Assembly (NCBI RefSeq): GCF_000756305.1
Contig: NZ_JRFE01000024.1
Location: forward strand, 62,001-126,000
Direction of reading: 5' to 3'
Source of the DNA: Myxosarcina sp. GI1
Lineage (GTDB): Bacteria > Cyanobacteriota > Cyanobacteriia > Cyanobacteriales > Xenococcaceae
Length of the DNA stretch: 64,000 nt
Shown: positions 17,561 through 27,201 of the stretch, one piece after another
How the letters are laid out: every line of letters begins with the position of its first letter
Numbering within the stretch: position 1 is the stretch's first letter
The notes under the pieces: generated by a model
Told to the model about the DNA's origin: nothing
Seen by the model: only the letters and a program-made list of their open reading frames with translations
Databases searched by the model: none
Translations under genes and position numbers: made by a program

Positions 17561-18556
17561 TTAGAAAATACCGCCCAGACTTAAGACTTCGTTAATAGTA
17601 CCGATCGCAATTTTGGCTGCTGCCATCATTGGCAGTAACGGAGATAGTGCCGTGGTAACGGAAGTGCCAAAAGTCATCATGGTAAAGTTTTCTACCACTT
17701 CAGTCATCATTGCCTTGACCGAATCTTCGATCGCATCTTCAAAGGTTTCGGTAATGCGCTCTTTCATGGTTTCGCCTGCATACTCCTGAGAGTCTTCTAA
17801 AACTTCATTAAGAGTTTCTTTCAGGCGATCGGCTAAATCTTCTGTATCTTTGCCAAAAGAGTTGAACATTTCATCGAAGTTTTTGCCGAGTTCTTCTAAC
17901 CCCGAACTTATTTCTTCGAGTTGTTCGTCGGTAAGCTCACTGCTAAAGTCGCTGAGGATTGAGTCTAGTTCGGACTTTAAAGTTTCACCGATATTGTTTG
18001 CCACTTCATCAAAGTCGCTTTCAGTATCGGACTGAGCCGTTTCCATTTGCTCCTGCAAACCTTTTATGCTTTCGGTAAAGTCGTCAAAGAAGCTTTCGGT
18101 TTCGTCACTACTTTCGGCGACGCTGTCTTCCATTTCGGAAATGGTTTCCGCCAGTTCGCCAAATGCCGCTACCACCTCTTCTAAACTACTTTCTAGTTCG
18201 CTTTGACGACTATCATTATCCGAGCCAAATTCGTTTTCTGCGCTCTCTATGGTTTCGCCACCGCTAGTTAGTCTTTCTTCTAAGTCTGCTAGAGCCTCTT
18301 GTAAACTTTCCATGACGCTCAACATTTCGTCGCGAGAGCTACTAAATTCGGTTTGAGCGTTTTCAAATTCTTGTGTAGTAGCTTCTAAGCCTTCGATAAT
18401 GTTATCTTTTGCTGCTTCTAAGCTGCTATTGGTAGATTCCAACTGACCGGTGAGTTCGGTCATTTGAGTTGATGCCAACTCTGTAGCATCGATAATTTGC
18501 TGGAGTTTCTCGCTGGTTTCTTCGATATTTTGCGATAGGACTTCTGCTGCTGCCAT
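17561..18556 (-). CDS. Acidic coiled-coil protein, member 2 of a four-gene array
   Basis: 331 residues. Long Glu/Ser-rich coiled coil through about residue 270 (SLEEVVAAFGELAETISEM), followed by a C-terminal segment with hydrophobic character (MTFGTSVTTALSPLLPMMAAA) that could contact a membrane or form an oligomerisation plug. Start at 18556 has AGGAG upstream. No known domain. It lies 33 bp after the preceding coiled-coil gene, consistent with one operon. It is the only member with a clearly hydrophobic tail, so it may anchor the others; that is inference. Confidence 0.75.
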   Translation of the reverse strand: MAAAEVLSQNIEETSEKLQQIIDATELASTQMTELTGQLESTNSSLEAAKDNIIEGLEATTQEFENAQTEFSSSRDEMLSVMESLQEALADLEERLTSGGETIESAENEFGSDNDSRQSELESSLEEVVAAFGELAETISEMEDSVAESSDETESFFDDFTESIKGLQEQMETAQSDTESDFDEVANNIGETLKSELDSILSDFSSELTDEQLEEISSGLEELGKNFDEMFNSFGKDTEDLADRLKETLNEVLEDSQEYAGETMKERITETFEDAIEDSVKAMMTEVVENFTMMTFGTSVTTALSPLLPMMAAAKIAIGTINEVLSLGGIF

Positions 18557-18589
18557 ATCAATTCTCCTGTTAATTAATATTTATAAGGG

Positions 18590-19483
18590 TTACAACAATA
18601 TGGATTTAGCCGTGTCGAGAACTGGCTTAACTTCGTCAATTAAATCGGTTACTTCGGAAACTTTATCGACAATTTCGCCGATGCTGCCTTCAAGTAGTTC
18701 GCTCATTTCGCCTCCAGCATCATCTAGAGTTGAAAACGCCTTAGTAAGTCCCTCGGATGAACCCGTAAGTTCTGCCATCACCTCGTCGGCAAATTTAGAG
18801 GCGATCGCACCTATTACCCCTTCGGCTAAAGAGTCTAAATTGCTTTCAAAATCTTCTTTTTTACTAGTACTCTCCTCTTCTACGTTAGAAAAATCGTCTG
18901 CTAAAGTTTCAAGTTTCTCTTGTAACTCAGTTTCCAAAGCCGCAAATTGTTCTAGCAGCTCGGCTTTTTTCTCGTCAAAGCTATCTATAGCAGCATTGAT
19001 AGCCTCATTATGTTCGTCAATGTTGCCGTTGGCTGCTTCTTGGTAATCGACTATTGCCTCTTCCAAATTGCGGAGGTTTTCTGAAAAAGTATCCAAGTTA
19101 TTGGTAGTATTCTCTTTTTCCTCCTCCATTTGAGCGGTCATTTCTGCTTTACGGCTTTTTACCTCTTCTAACCGAGTGCTAAAGCGATCCATTGCTTCGG
19201 CTACACCATCACCGACTTCGGTAATTTTCTCTTGAAAGGAAGTGAGCCTTTCTCTGGTGCCTTCCATTTCGGTTTCTAGAGATTCTTCTGCTTCCTCTAG
19301 TTCGGCGATAATTGCCTCCCAACTTTCTTGAGCTTCCTGGTTGGCAGTGGTCAATTCATCAGCCAAGTTAGTAGCAAATTCTACGATGCGATCGACTTCA
19401 TCAAAAGCTGTTTCCGCATCGGTTATTAAAACTTGCGATTTTTGGTCGCACTGGTCGATCAGTTCGTTAATATCTTCAGCCAT
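18590..19483 (-). CDS. Acidic coiled-coil protein, first gene of a four-gene array
   Basis: 297 residues, beginning AEDINELIDQCDQKSQVL. Nearly continuous amphipathic helix rich in E, A, L, S and T (for example FSTRLEEVKSRKAEMTAQME). One cysteine near the N terminus; the sister proteins have essentially none. Ends with IVDKVSEVTDLIDEVKPVL, similar in style to the C terminus of the fourth member. It is the promoter-proximal gene, divergent from the FHA-WD40 gene across a 409-bp gap. No enzymatic motif is present; I do not recognise the family. Confidence 0.75.
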   Translation of the reverse strand: MAEDINELIDQCDQKSQVLITDAETAFDEVDRIVEFATNLADELTTANQEAQESWEAIIAELEEAEESLETEMEGTRERLTSFQEKITEVGDGVAEAMDRFSTRLEEVKSRKAEMTAQMEEEKENTTNNLDTFSENLRNLEEAIVDYQEAANGNIDEHNEAINAAIDSFDEKKAELLEQFAALETELQEKLETLADDFSNVEEESTSKKEDFESNLDSLAEGVIGAIASKFADEVMAELTGSSEGLTKAFSTLDDAGGEMSELLEGSIGEIVDKVSEVTDLIDEVKPVLDTAKSILL

Positions 19484-19892
19484 AATCTTTATTTACTAAG
19501 TTAATAGAACTCTCCAACTAGCACTCTTCAAAAAGTTACTGTCTCCAGTAGTGTTTGAAGGTTACATAGATTAAATACGCCCAACCGATCGCAAATATGC
19601 AAATAATTTTATTTTTTTGTGCGGAGAGATAATTGTATGATTTTAAATACATACAATAGTATATTTAAGTTTCACTGCAAATACTCAAACCTCTATCTAA
19701 ATATTTTTTTTACAAAATAGGTGAAAATAAGCGTAAATAACTATAACAAGGCTTTTTTGAATAATTTAAATAACTACTTAAATGCGTATTTTTGGGTGTA
19801 CCAAAATTTAATATGACCGACAAAACAAATAATTATGCAATATTTGTCAAGCAAAATTTTATAAAGTTAACAGTTAGATAAGAGGTGAATTT
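19484..19892. promoter_or_regulatory. Divergent promoter region between coiled-coil operon and FHA-WD40 gene
   Basis: 409 bp, very AT-rich, with no supported gene. It must carry the promoter of the four-gene coiled-coil operon (leftward) and of the FHA-WD40 gene (rightward). A Shine-Dalgarno-like AGAGGTG lies just before the FHA-WD40 start. The shared control region supports a common function for the genes on both sides. Confidence 0.5.
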
Positions 19893-21563
19893 ATGGCAAA
19901 TCTTGACGATGCTAATTGGGCTTCTTTGACCATTAAAACTACATCTACTAGTGAATCTAATCTCCAACAATACTCTCTATCTCCAACAGAAATTACAGTT
20001 ATCGGTCGTTCGCCAGATTGCCAAATTGCTTTAGAACCAAATAAATTTCTTACCGTATCTCGCCGTCATGCAGAGATAAAAATGGTCGATTCAAATTGGA
20101 AGATCGAAGATTTAGGAACTACTAATGGCACTTTGGTTAACGATCGCCCCATTAGCGAACCCAGACAATTAGAGTCTGGCGATCGCATTACTTTAGGAAA
20201 AAAAGGACCCGAATTTGTTTTTGAATGTTTGACCCTCGACGCTACCGTAATGGTGCAAAAGACAGAAATAAAACCTCCGCCAGTAGAAGACAAAATAGAA
20301 TTGAAAGCCGCATCTTCATCAGCAGTGGTAAAAGATGCTGACAATAATGCAACGGACTCGCCTGCTTCCGTTTCTAAATCTCCGCCAGAGTCCAAATCGC
20401 CAACTCCCGCATCAGAGAAAGCTAACATTAAAGCCAAATTTGAATCAAAAGTCGCACCGCCACCAGCATCAGTAAAAGATTCCGACGATAATGCAGCAGA
20501 CTCAGCTTCTGGCATCGCTACACCTTCATCAGAGAAAGCTGAAACTAAAGCTAAACCAGACCGTCTTAAAACTCCAGCATCGAAGTCTACTGCACCTAAA
20601 AAACAAGCTTTTACTAAAGCTAAGACTCAAGCCACAACTTCTCCAGTAGAAAAATCGACAACTCCTGAAGTAAAATCAGAAGCCGTCTCGCTTCAAGCAT
20701 CCTCAGAACCCAAATCTACACCTGCAAAACAGCCAGTTTCTCTACCAAATAATCCTCCGCCAGTAGCTACCAATAATACGGCAGGCAAATCGTTATGGAA
20801 TATAATTTCACAAACAAATTTATATCAGCTAGCAGGACATTCCCAACCAGTATTAGCGTTAGTTTTTAGTCCAGATGGACAGATATTAGCCAGCGCAGCC
20901 AAAGATAAAACTATTAAATTGTGGAATATCGCCAGCCAAACGGAAATTGCCACACTGACAGGGCATAAACTAGCGGTTAATGCTTTGGCTTTTAGTCCCG
21001 ACGGTCAAACCCTAGCTAGTAGCGGTGCTGACAAAACTATTAAACTGTGGAATGTTGCCAGTCAAGAAGAAACTGCCTCGTTTGCAGGTCATAAACTAGC
21101 GGTTAATGCCTTAGTTTTTAGTGCCGATGGTCAAACCTTGGCTAGCGGTAGTGCCGACAAAACTATTAAACTGTGGAACGTTGCCAGTCAAGAAGAAACC
21201 GCCTCGTTTGCAGGTCATAAACTGGCAATTGAAGCTCTAGCTTTTAGTGCCGATGGTCAAACCCTGGCTAGCGGTAGCAAAGATAAAACTATTAAGCTGT
21301 GGAATGTTACCGATCGAGAAGAAGTAGCGACTCTTACGGGACACAAACAGGGAATTAATGCTATTAGTTTTAGTCCCAACGGACAAATAATTGCTAGTGC
21401 CGATGGCGATCGCACCATCATATTGTGGAATTATACAACCAAAGAACAACTAGCTACAATTGCCACTCCTAGTTGGCAGGTTGGCGCGATCGCTATTGCT
21501 CCCGATGGTAAAACTTTAGCTGGTAGTGACGAGCAACATACAATAAAAATTTGGCAAAATTAA
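19893..21563 (+). CDS. FHA domain fused to a WD40 propeller
   Basis: 556 residues. An FHA domain covers about 15-110 (VIGRSPDCQIAL, SRRHAEIKM, LGTTNGTLVNDRPI), with the residues that bind phosphothreonine present. A linker of about 190 residues rich in P, S, K, A and T is probably disordered. Six to seven WD40 repeats fill about 305-556 (for example GHKLAVNALAFSPDGQTLAS, DKTIKLWN). Both halves are protein-interaction modules, so this is a scaffold that could connect a phosphorylated ligand to other partners. No membrane segment. Divergent from the four coiled-coil genes, and the second FHA protein in this cluster. Confidence 0.88.
   Translation: MANLDDANWASLTIKTTSTSESNLQQYSLSPTEITVIGRSPDCQIALEPNKFLTVSRRHAEIKMVDSNWKIEDLGTTNGTLVNDRPISEPRQLESGDRITLGKKGPEFVFECLTLDATVMVQKTEIKPPPVEDKIELKAASSSAVVKDADNNATDSPASVSKSPPESKSPTPASEKANIKAKFESKVAPPPASVKDSDDNAADSASGIATPSSEKAETKAKPDRLKTPASKSTAPKKQAFTKAKTQATTSPVEKSTTPEVKSEAVSLQASSEPKSTPAKQPVSLPNNPPPVATNNTAGKSLWNIISQTNLYQLAGHSQPVLALVFSPDGQILASAAKDKTIKLWNIASQTEIATLTGHKLAVNALAFSPDGQTLASSGADKTIKLWNVASQEETASFAGHKLAVNALVFSADGQTLASGSADKTIKLWNVASQEETASFAGHKLAIEALAFSADGQTLASGSKDKTIKLWNVTDREEVATLTGHKQGINAISFSPNGQIIASADGDRTIILWNYTTKEQLATIATPSWQVGAIAIAPDGKTLAGSDEQHTIKIWQN
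20835..21465 (+). repeat. Tandem 126-bp WD40-coding repeats
   Basis: The WD40 part of the FHA-WD40 gene contains consecutive 126-bp units (42 residues each). Three central units beginning near 20960, 21086 and 21212 are almost identical in DNA, including silent positions, and encode ADKTIKLWNVASQEETASFA in two copies. This points to recent internal duplication or gene conversion, and the repeat number may vary between strains. Confidence 0.8.
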
Positions 21564-21931
21564 GCTTTACAAATTTGATAATAATAAGAAAATAAAACTC
21601 AATATTCATACGGTTTACTAAATAAAATAATTTATTTTATCGATCTATTTTGCAAATTATTTTTTTGTTATTTGTAGTTGTAGTTTTTTTAAAACACATT
21701 TATGTTAAAATAGCAAAAATTGATTTGACAAACAGAGTTTGATTATCAAAAAGCTTTTATTGACTTTAATTTTTAACATCCTGCAAAATCAGCGGTTTTA
21801 ATAAAAGCAAAAATTTTTTATAAGCTCTAATAAAAAAAATATAAAAATCATATTAGTGCTATTGGCTACAAAACCCAAGAAAATATGAAAATATATCGAC
21901 TAATAAATTTTTTTTGTAAGGGAGTAAAATA
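21564..21931. other. Intergenic region
   Basis: 368 bp, strongly AT-rich, between two co-directional genes. It probably holds the promoter of the DUF5648 gene; AAGGGAGTAAAATA just upstream of that start gives a Shine-Dalgarno. I see no RNA gene or clear terminator. Confidence 0.45.
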
Positions 21932-23050
21932 ATGACAATTGGCAATTTTACCGCAGTTTTCGGTAGTTCTAGCAACGATGATTTTTTGTTAGCCAACAAT
22001 GGAGAAATTATTTATGGCTTGCAAGGAAATGATAATCTAGGTTTAGATCCTAGCTTGACTGAAAATAATGCTGCTATTTTAGTTGGAGGTTCTGGAGGCG
22101 ATCGCTATACATTAAATGCCAATAAATTTGCAGTTATTTTTGACAATAGCAGTTCTGAAGATGATAGCTTGATAGTTGACGGTATTGGTATTAATAATCT
22201 TAATAGCTATTTTTTAGATATAGATAATCGACATTTATATGCTTTTAATACTGACAATCAGCAGTACGTTTTGCTTTTAGATTGGCAAAACTCAGAAAAT
22301 CAAATTGAAACTTTTGAGTTAGATAACGGTCAACAGTTGTCTTATCAAAATCTAGTAACGGAACTTGATAATTTTCGTAGTATTCCTAATTCTAATTATT
22401 TAGGTAATTTTACTTTTGAACAATTAAATGACACGGCACAAAACACTTCTGGTTTTCCCTTATCAGAAGCCTTGATAGATTTTGCCTCATTTGGGTTGTC
22501 TCCAGAAACTATAGATGACGACCTTCAAGAAATAGCTAATACTGCAAAGGAACTCGAAAATTCAGATGATGATGTTGAAGTCTATCGTTTTTTGAATAGG
22601 GATACTGGAGCACATTTTTACACTGCTTCAGAGGTAGAAAGAGAAAATATTTTAGATAATTTACCTAACTATAAAAACGAAGGTATTGCTTTTGAAGGTG
22701 TGCCTTTAAATGAAAAAGATGCTTTAACTGGAGTTACGCCTGTTTATCGACTGCTAAACAGAGATACTGGAGTTCATCTCTACACTATTTTTGATAGAGA
22801 GCGAAATTCTGTTCTCAATAATCTACCTAACTACAATGATGAAGACATTGCTTACTATGCTTATGAAACTTCTCAACCAGGAACTATTCCTTTGTATCGT
22901 TATTTAAATACCGATACTGGAGCGCACTTCTATACTGCTTCAGCTAACGAAAAAGCTTCTGTAGATACCAATTTACCTAATTTAGTACCAGAAGGAAATG
23001 AAGATGGTATTGGTTATTGGGTTCTTCCTTCTACTGTAGACAGTATGTAG
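21932..23050 (+). CDS. Protein with three DUF5648-type repeats and an RTX-like N-terminal part
   Basis: 372 residues. The N-terminal 130 residues (FGSSSNDDFLLANNGEIIYG, GNDNLGL, VGGSGGDRYTL) resemble the beta-roll start of cyanobacterial hemolysin-type secreted proteins. Residues about 215-370 hold three repeats of the DUF5648 kind: YRFLNRDTGAHFYTASEVER, YRLLNRDTGVHLYT and YRYLNTDTGAHFYTASANE, each followed by LPN and a glycine/tyrosine end. Such repeats are found in exported carbohydrate-active and lipolytic proteins, probably as binding modules. No Sec signal is visible, consistent with type I export or with a cytoplasmic role. The catalytic activity, if any, is unknown. Confidence 0.75.
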   Translation: MTIGNFTAVFGSSSNDDFLLANNGEIIYGLQGNDNLGLDPSLTENNAAILVGGSGGDRYTLNANKFAVIFDNSSSEDDSLIVDGIGINNLNSYFLDIDNRHLYAFNTDNQQYVLLLDWQNSENQIETFELDNGQQLSYQNLVTELDNFRSIPNSNYLGNFTFEQLNDTAQNTSGFPLSEALIDFASFGLSPETIDDDLQEIANTAKELENSDDDVEVYRFLNRDTGAHFYTASEVERENILDNLPNYKNEGIAFEGVPLNEKDALTGVTPVYRLLNRDTGVHLYTIFDRERNSVLNNLPNYNDEDIAYYAYETSQPGTIPLYRYLNTDTGAHFYTASANEKASVDTNLPNLVPEGNEDGIGYWVLPSTVDSM

Positions 23051-23230
23051 CAATTATTTGACGCTTTAAATACGCGTCGGTCGGATACTAACAATACGAT
23101 TTTTACAGGATGATGACTGACTAAATAATTTTCTCTGTTAGTTATAAGTTACGCAGTTTTTAATCGCTCAAAGAACGCCTATTAAGTTGCTCGTATCAAG
23201 TCCGATTTAAGCAATAAAAAAATTAGCAAT

Positions 23231-24346
23231 TTATTCCGTTTCTCCAAACCATTTTTGATAAATTTCATCATAAGTTCCATTTTCGATTATCTCTAACAAT
23301 GCCTGATTGATTGGTTCTCGGTAAGGACTGTTTGATTTGAGAGCAATGCCATATTTTTGTCGTTCAAAAATCGGACCTACTACTCTAACTTTACCCACAC
23401 CATCTTTAACTGCATAGTTTTGTAATACTGGAGCATCATAAACTACAGCATCTACTCGTTCTGCTTCTAGAGACTCATAGGCATCTTCTACCAAGTCAAA
23501 TTCAATTCTTTTGATGGGTCGATTGGCTAAATATTCTGCTGCCGTACTACCTTTAACCGTAGCTATCCTTTTTCCATCGAGGCTATCGGGTCCTTCAATA
23601 GAACTTGCTAACTGTTGCACCGTTAGAGCAGAACTAACCGAAGCAGTAAAATAAGATATTAGTAAAACTCCTGTAAACATCCAAATAGTGGCGACTATTC
23701 TACCAGCCACGCCAATTGGTGCTTTATCTCCATAGCCAACAGTAACTACGGTTACGACAGACCACCAGCAAGCTTCCCAAATACCAGGTAAATATTCTCG
23801 TGGAAACATCTGAGAATTTTGCTTACGCTCGAAAAACCATAATAAGTGAGCCGAAATAAAAATAACTAGTAGCAACACACCAATAGTTTTTAAAAGAATG
23901 GGAGAAAAAATCAACCAGAAAAAGGTATCGATCGGAGAAGTTTGAGAACGTGAAAGAACTAATATTTGTAATCCTGATTCAAAAAAGGGGTAAGAAAAGT
24001 CTACAGTTTTTTCTCGTTCGGAAGTTATAGTAATTCCTGCGATCGCCACATCAGTATTTTTAGAACTTACTGAATTCAATAGCTCCGAGACAGTTGTTTC
24101 TCCGTATAGTTCGTATTCCAAATCTAACTCTTTAGCTACTTCCTGCCAAAGATCGATACTAAAGCCAATATATTGTCCTTCATGAACGAAAGCAAAAGGA
24201 GCAAATGGTTTTGTTCCTACTTGCAATGATTCAGCGCGAACGGAAACTGGAAAGATACTAATTAAAGATAGCGACGTACATCCTAATAAACTCAAGCGAA
24301 TAAACTGCTTGCGTGGAATTAGATTGCTAAAGATCGAACTAAACAT
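23231..24346 (-). CDS. GluR0-type ligand-gated potassium channel
   Basis: 371 residues. A signal peptide (LLGCTSLSLISIFPVSVRAES) leads to a periplasmic amino-acid-binding domain that is split by a channel pore. The first half is about residues 38-135 (KPFAPFAFVHEGQYIGFSID, SYPFFESGLQILV). The M1 helix is about 145-170, then the pore loop with filter TVGYGDKAP, M2 (IWMFTGVLLISYFTASVSSAL) and the second binding half (LDGKRIATVKGSTAAEYL). This is the domain order of Synechocystis GluR0, a tetrameric potassium channel opened by amino acids such as glutamate. The filter is intact, so potassium selectivity is expected. The ligand is unproven. Confidence 0.9.
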   Translation of the reverse strand: MFSSIFSNLIPRKQFIRLSLLGCTSLSLISIFPVSVRAESLQVGTKPFAPFAFVHEGQYIGFSIDLWQEVAKELDLEYELYGETTVSELLNSVSSKNTDVAIAGITITSEREKTVDFSYPFFESGLQILVLSRSQTSPIDTFFWLIFSPILLKTIGVLLLVIFISAHLLWFFERKQNSQMFPREYLPGIWEACWWSVVTVVTVGYGDKAPIGVAGRIVATIWMFTGVLLISYFTASVSSALTVQQLASSIEGPDSLDGKRIATVKGSTAAEYLANRPIKRIEFDLVEDAYESLEAERVDAVVYDAPVLQNYAVKDGVGKVRVVGPIFERQKYGIALKSNSPYREPINQALLEIIENGTYDEIYQKWFGETE

Positions 24347-24646
24347 TGCTGCTATTTAAAAAAATTTTGGCAGTAACTAAGATGTAACAATAAATTGTAG
24401 TATTAATTTTGCTGTAGACATAGTAGACCAATCGATATGCTTTATCTCTCCAGTTACAGCAGTACGCACTTAAATTAGGACACTCATTACTCATTACTTT
24501 TTAATTAGCAATTTCGGGCGGTTAGCAAACGCTTCAGTCCGCGAGAAAACCTTCGAATTACGCCTTCACAATTAGCAATAAACAAGTAACACTCGCGCAG
24601 CTAAACTCTTATTATTAATTGTTAATTGTTCGCTGTTCATCGATCG
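24347..24646. other. Intergenic region
   Basis: 300 bp between two minus-strand genes. The left part should hold the channel gene promoter. The right part contains short low-complexity runs such as ATTAATTGTTAATTGTT and CACTCATTACTCATTAC, typical of decaying intergenic repeats. No gene or RNA is supported. Confidence 0.4.
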
Positions 24647-25975
24647 TTACCACTTTCCCCAAACTGCCAAAGTCATGCCAGGATTATAAATATTAACAAA
24701 CATAGTCTGACCGTCAGGAGCAAAGCAAACCCCTGCAAATTCACTATTATTTAAAGCATTACGGGCAAATTTATAGTATTTACCTTCGGGAGTGATTCCC
24801 ACTAAAAACTGCTCGCCCATACCGTCTTCGCAAACGATTAGATCGCCAAAGGGTGCTTGAGTTAAATTATCGGGATAGTCTAAAATTCCTTTGCCTGGAG
24901 ACTCTACAAATAGTTCCAAAGTTTTTTGAAGGGGATTGTAGCGAAAAATTTGCCCCATACCTGCCTTACCGCCATTAGTACAAGTCCAGTAAATTTCTCC
25001 ATCGGTGTAACACATACCTTCCCCTCTTTTAAAAATCGCTCCACCCTTCGCTTGTGCTTCGTAGCGTAAGGTATCGTGTTCGGGATCGACATCTTCTAAT
25101 TTGACCCAGGTAACTGGTTGGGGTTTGCCAAGAGGAAAATTTACTGCCGTATCTAGTTTGGGCAGATTGGCGATCGCCAAAGCTTCTAGTGTTCCGCCTG
25201 ACGCTAGTTTACCCGCTCGATGGGGTCGAAACCGATAGATACAGCTATCCAAACAATCCTCTGTTTGATAAATATAACCTGTTTGCAGGTCGGTAGCGAT
25301 CGCCTCATGACGAAATCTGCCCATAGCAACTAAAGGTATTGGCTTGGCTAATCCTTCTTTAGAGGGGACTTCAAAGTTATATCCGTGTTTGCGAGATACT
25401 TTACCCCAGTACTGTTGACTTTCCTGAAGTGTATATCCTGGAGGTGGATAAGGAGTAGCGGTTGTTTCTTCGCAACTAATCCAGGAACCCCAGGGAGTCG
25501 TTCCGCCGCTACAGTTACGGTTAGTTCCAGCCAAAGAGAGATAGTGTTGTTGCAATCGATTGTGGCGATCGACAATCAAGGTAGTAGTACCGCCACCACA
25601 AAAGCGATCGTATTGCTCTATATCGTCAGCCAGCGTGTTTTTAGTCTGAAGGGGGTGAATTTCATGATTTCTAACCAAAATAGTCGCGCCATCTTCCCCT
25701 GCAAAAGCTGCCATACCGTCGTGATGATTTGGTACGATATTTCCATCACTCATGGTTTCGCCCACAGGAGAAAGAATGCGATACTCAAAACCTGCTGGTA
25801 AATCTAAGATTCCCGATGGATCTGAGCGTAGCGTACCAAACTTATTAGTAATTACAGATTGACCTCGATCTGCTTTAGCATACAGATTTTTAAGCGGTGC
25901 GGCTAATATGCTTCCCGTTACACCAACTCCCGTTAGCGACAAAAACTTTCTTCTAGAAAACACTGTTCGACTCAC
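24647..25975 (-). CDS. PhoX-like (DUF839) exported phosphatase-family protein
   Basis: 442 residues. A twin-arginine signal (SRRKFLSLTGVGVTGSILAA) near residue 7 sends the folded, metal-loaded protein to the periplasm. The body is a beta-propeller of the DUF839/PhoX family with the signature stretches LVRNHEIHP, NCSGGTTPWGSWISCEET, YIYQTEDCLDSCIYRF and LIVCEDGMGEQFLVGI. True PhoX enzymes are calcium/iron phosphomonoesterases; many DUF839 paralogues have no measured activity, so phosphatase function is probable rather than shown. It appears monocistronic. Confidence 0.82.
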   Translation of the reverse strand: MSRTVFSRRKFLSLTGVGVTGSILAAPLKNLYAKADRGQSVITNKFGTLRSDPSGILDLPAGFEYRILSPVGETMSDGNIVPNHHDGMAAFAGEDGATILVRNHEIHPLQTKNTLADDIEQYDRFCGGGTTTLIVDRHNRLQQHYLSLAGTNRNCSGGTTPWGSWISCEETTATPYPPPGYTLQESQQYWGKVSRKHGYNFEVPSKEGLAKPIPLVAMGRFRHEAIATDLQTGYIYQTEDCLDSCIYRFRPHRAGKLASGGTLEALAIANLPKLDTAVNFPLGKPQPVTWVKLEDVDPEHDTLRYEAQAKGGAIFKRGEGMCYTDGEIYWTCTNGGKAGMGQIFRYNPLQKTLELFVESPGKGILDYPDNLTQAPFGDLIVCEDGMGEQFLVGITPEGKYYKFARNALNNSEFAGVCFAPDGQTMFVNIYNPGMTLAVWGKW

Positions 25976-26095
25976 AAAATTACCATCGACAATATAACCT
26001 ATAGTTGGCTGTCAATATTTGGCGATCGATATTAAGCCTTAGTTAATCTATTAAAATTGCTAAGATCTATCGATACACGATCGACCAAATAACTA

Positions 26096-27106
26096 ATGCA
26101 GTTTATCGACCTAGCAGAAATAGAAGTTGTCGCAGGTAAAGGAGGTGACGGTATAGTTGCCTTTAGAAGAGAAAAATACGTACCTGCGGGTGGTCCTGCT
26201 GGAGGTAATGGTGGTAAAGGTGGCTCGGTTATTTTAACTGCCGCAGAACGCCTGCAAACTCTGCTAGATTTTAAGTATTCTCGTATTTTTAAAGCCGAAG
26301 ACGGTAAAAGAGGCGGTCCTAGCAATCGTACTGGTGCTATGGGAAGCGATCGCCTTATAGAAGTTCCTTGCGGTACTACAGTTTACGATGCTGAAACGCA
26401 AGAAATAATAGGAGATTTAGTAACTGACGGACAAACGCTATTGGTAGCTGAAGGTGGTAAAGGAGGTTTGGGAAATAAATATTTTCTGAGCAATCGCAAC
26501 CGCGCTCCAGAGTATGCTTTACCAGGATTAGAAGGAGAAACTCGCCGTTTGCGTTTGGAGTTAAAGCTGCTGGCAGAGGTAGGAATTATCGGACTACCTA
26601 ATGCAGGTAAATCAACTTTAATTGCCGCTCTTTCTTCGGCGCGACCAAAAATAGCTGATTATCCTTTTACTACTCTAGTTCCCAATTTGGGGGTAGTACG
26701 TAAACCTACGGGAGACGGAACTGTATTTGCCGATATACCAGGGTTAATTGCAGGGGCTTCTGAAGGCATCGGTTTGGGACATGAATTTTTGCGTCACATC
26801 GAACGCACTCGCTTACTATTACACTTAATAGATGTTACTGCTAACGATCCAATTGCCGACTATCAAACTATTCAGCAGGAGTTGACCGCTTACGGAAGGG
26901 GACTAAACAAACGTCCGCAGATTATTGCCTTTAATAAAATAGATGCGGTAGATGAAGAAATTCTTGCTTTGTTAACGGAAGAATTCTTGAAACTAACTAC
27001 TGCCAAGATTTTAAAAATTTCGGCAGTAACTCACACTGGTTTAGATGAATTGTTAGCAGAAGTTTGGACAGTTTTAGATAAAACCAAACCTCTAGCGATC
27101 GATTAA
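26096..27106 (+). CDS. obgE: Obg/CgtA GTPase
   Basis: 336 residues, full-length family member. The N-terminal Obg fold (about 1-158) is glycine-rich ([30 protein letters not shown]). The G domain has G1 GLPNAGKST, switch [11 protein letters not shown]3 [13 protein letters not shown]4 NKID and G5 ISA. Obg binds the large ribosomal subunit and links ribosome assembly to guanine-nucleotide state in the cytoplasm. It lacks the optional C-terminal OCT extension, as usual in cyanobacteria. The start is supported by the conserved [12 protein letters not shown] terminus. Confidence 0.97.
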   Translation: MQFIDLAEIEVVAGKGGDGIVAFRREKYVPAGGPAGGNGGKGGSVILTAAERLQTLLDFKYSRIFKAEDGKRGGPSNRTGAMGSDRLIEVPCGTTVYDAETQEIIGDLVTDGQTLLVAEGGKGGLGNKYFLSNRNRAPEYALPGLEGETRRLRLELKLLAEVGIIGLPNAGKSTLIAALSSARPKIADYPFTTLVPNLGVVRKPTGDGTVFADIPGLIAGASEGIGLGHEFLRHIERTRLLLHLIDVTANDPIADYQTIQQELTAYGRGLNKRPQIIAFNKIDAVDEEILALLTEEFLKLTTAKILKISAVTHTGLDELLAEVWTVLDKTKPLAID

Positions 27107-27201
27107 TCGCGATCGCGTTACCGAAATAGTTTATGTAACCGCATGTAAGATATTATTTTTCTTAATTTCTAAATAGCTAAATTTTCGTTCGGCGATCGAT
27201 C

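Noticed and set aside
18600-19046. Plus-strand Ser-rich frame opposite the first coiled-coil gene
   Set aside because: It is the mirror of a Glu/Leu-rich coiled coil on the other strand, where reverse codons give serine runs.
21690-21712. ACACATTTATGT resembling a CvkR site
   Set aside because: Half-site spacing is two bases instead of one and it lies outside the transposon.
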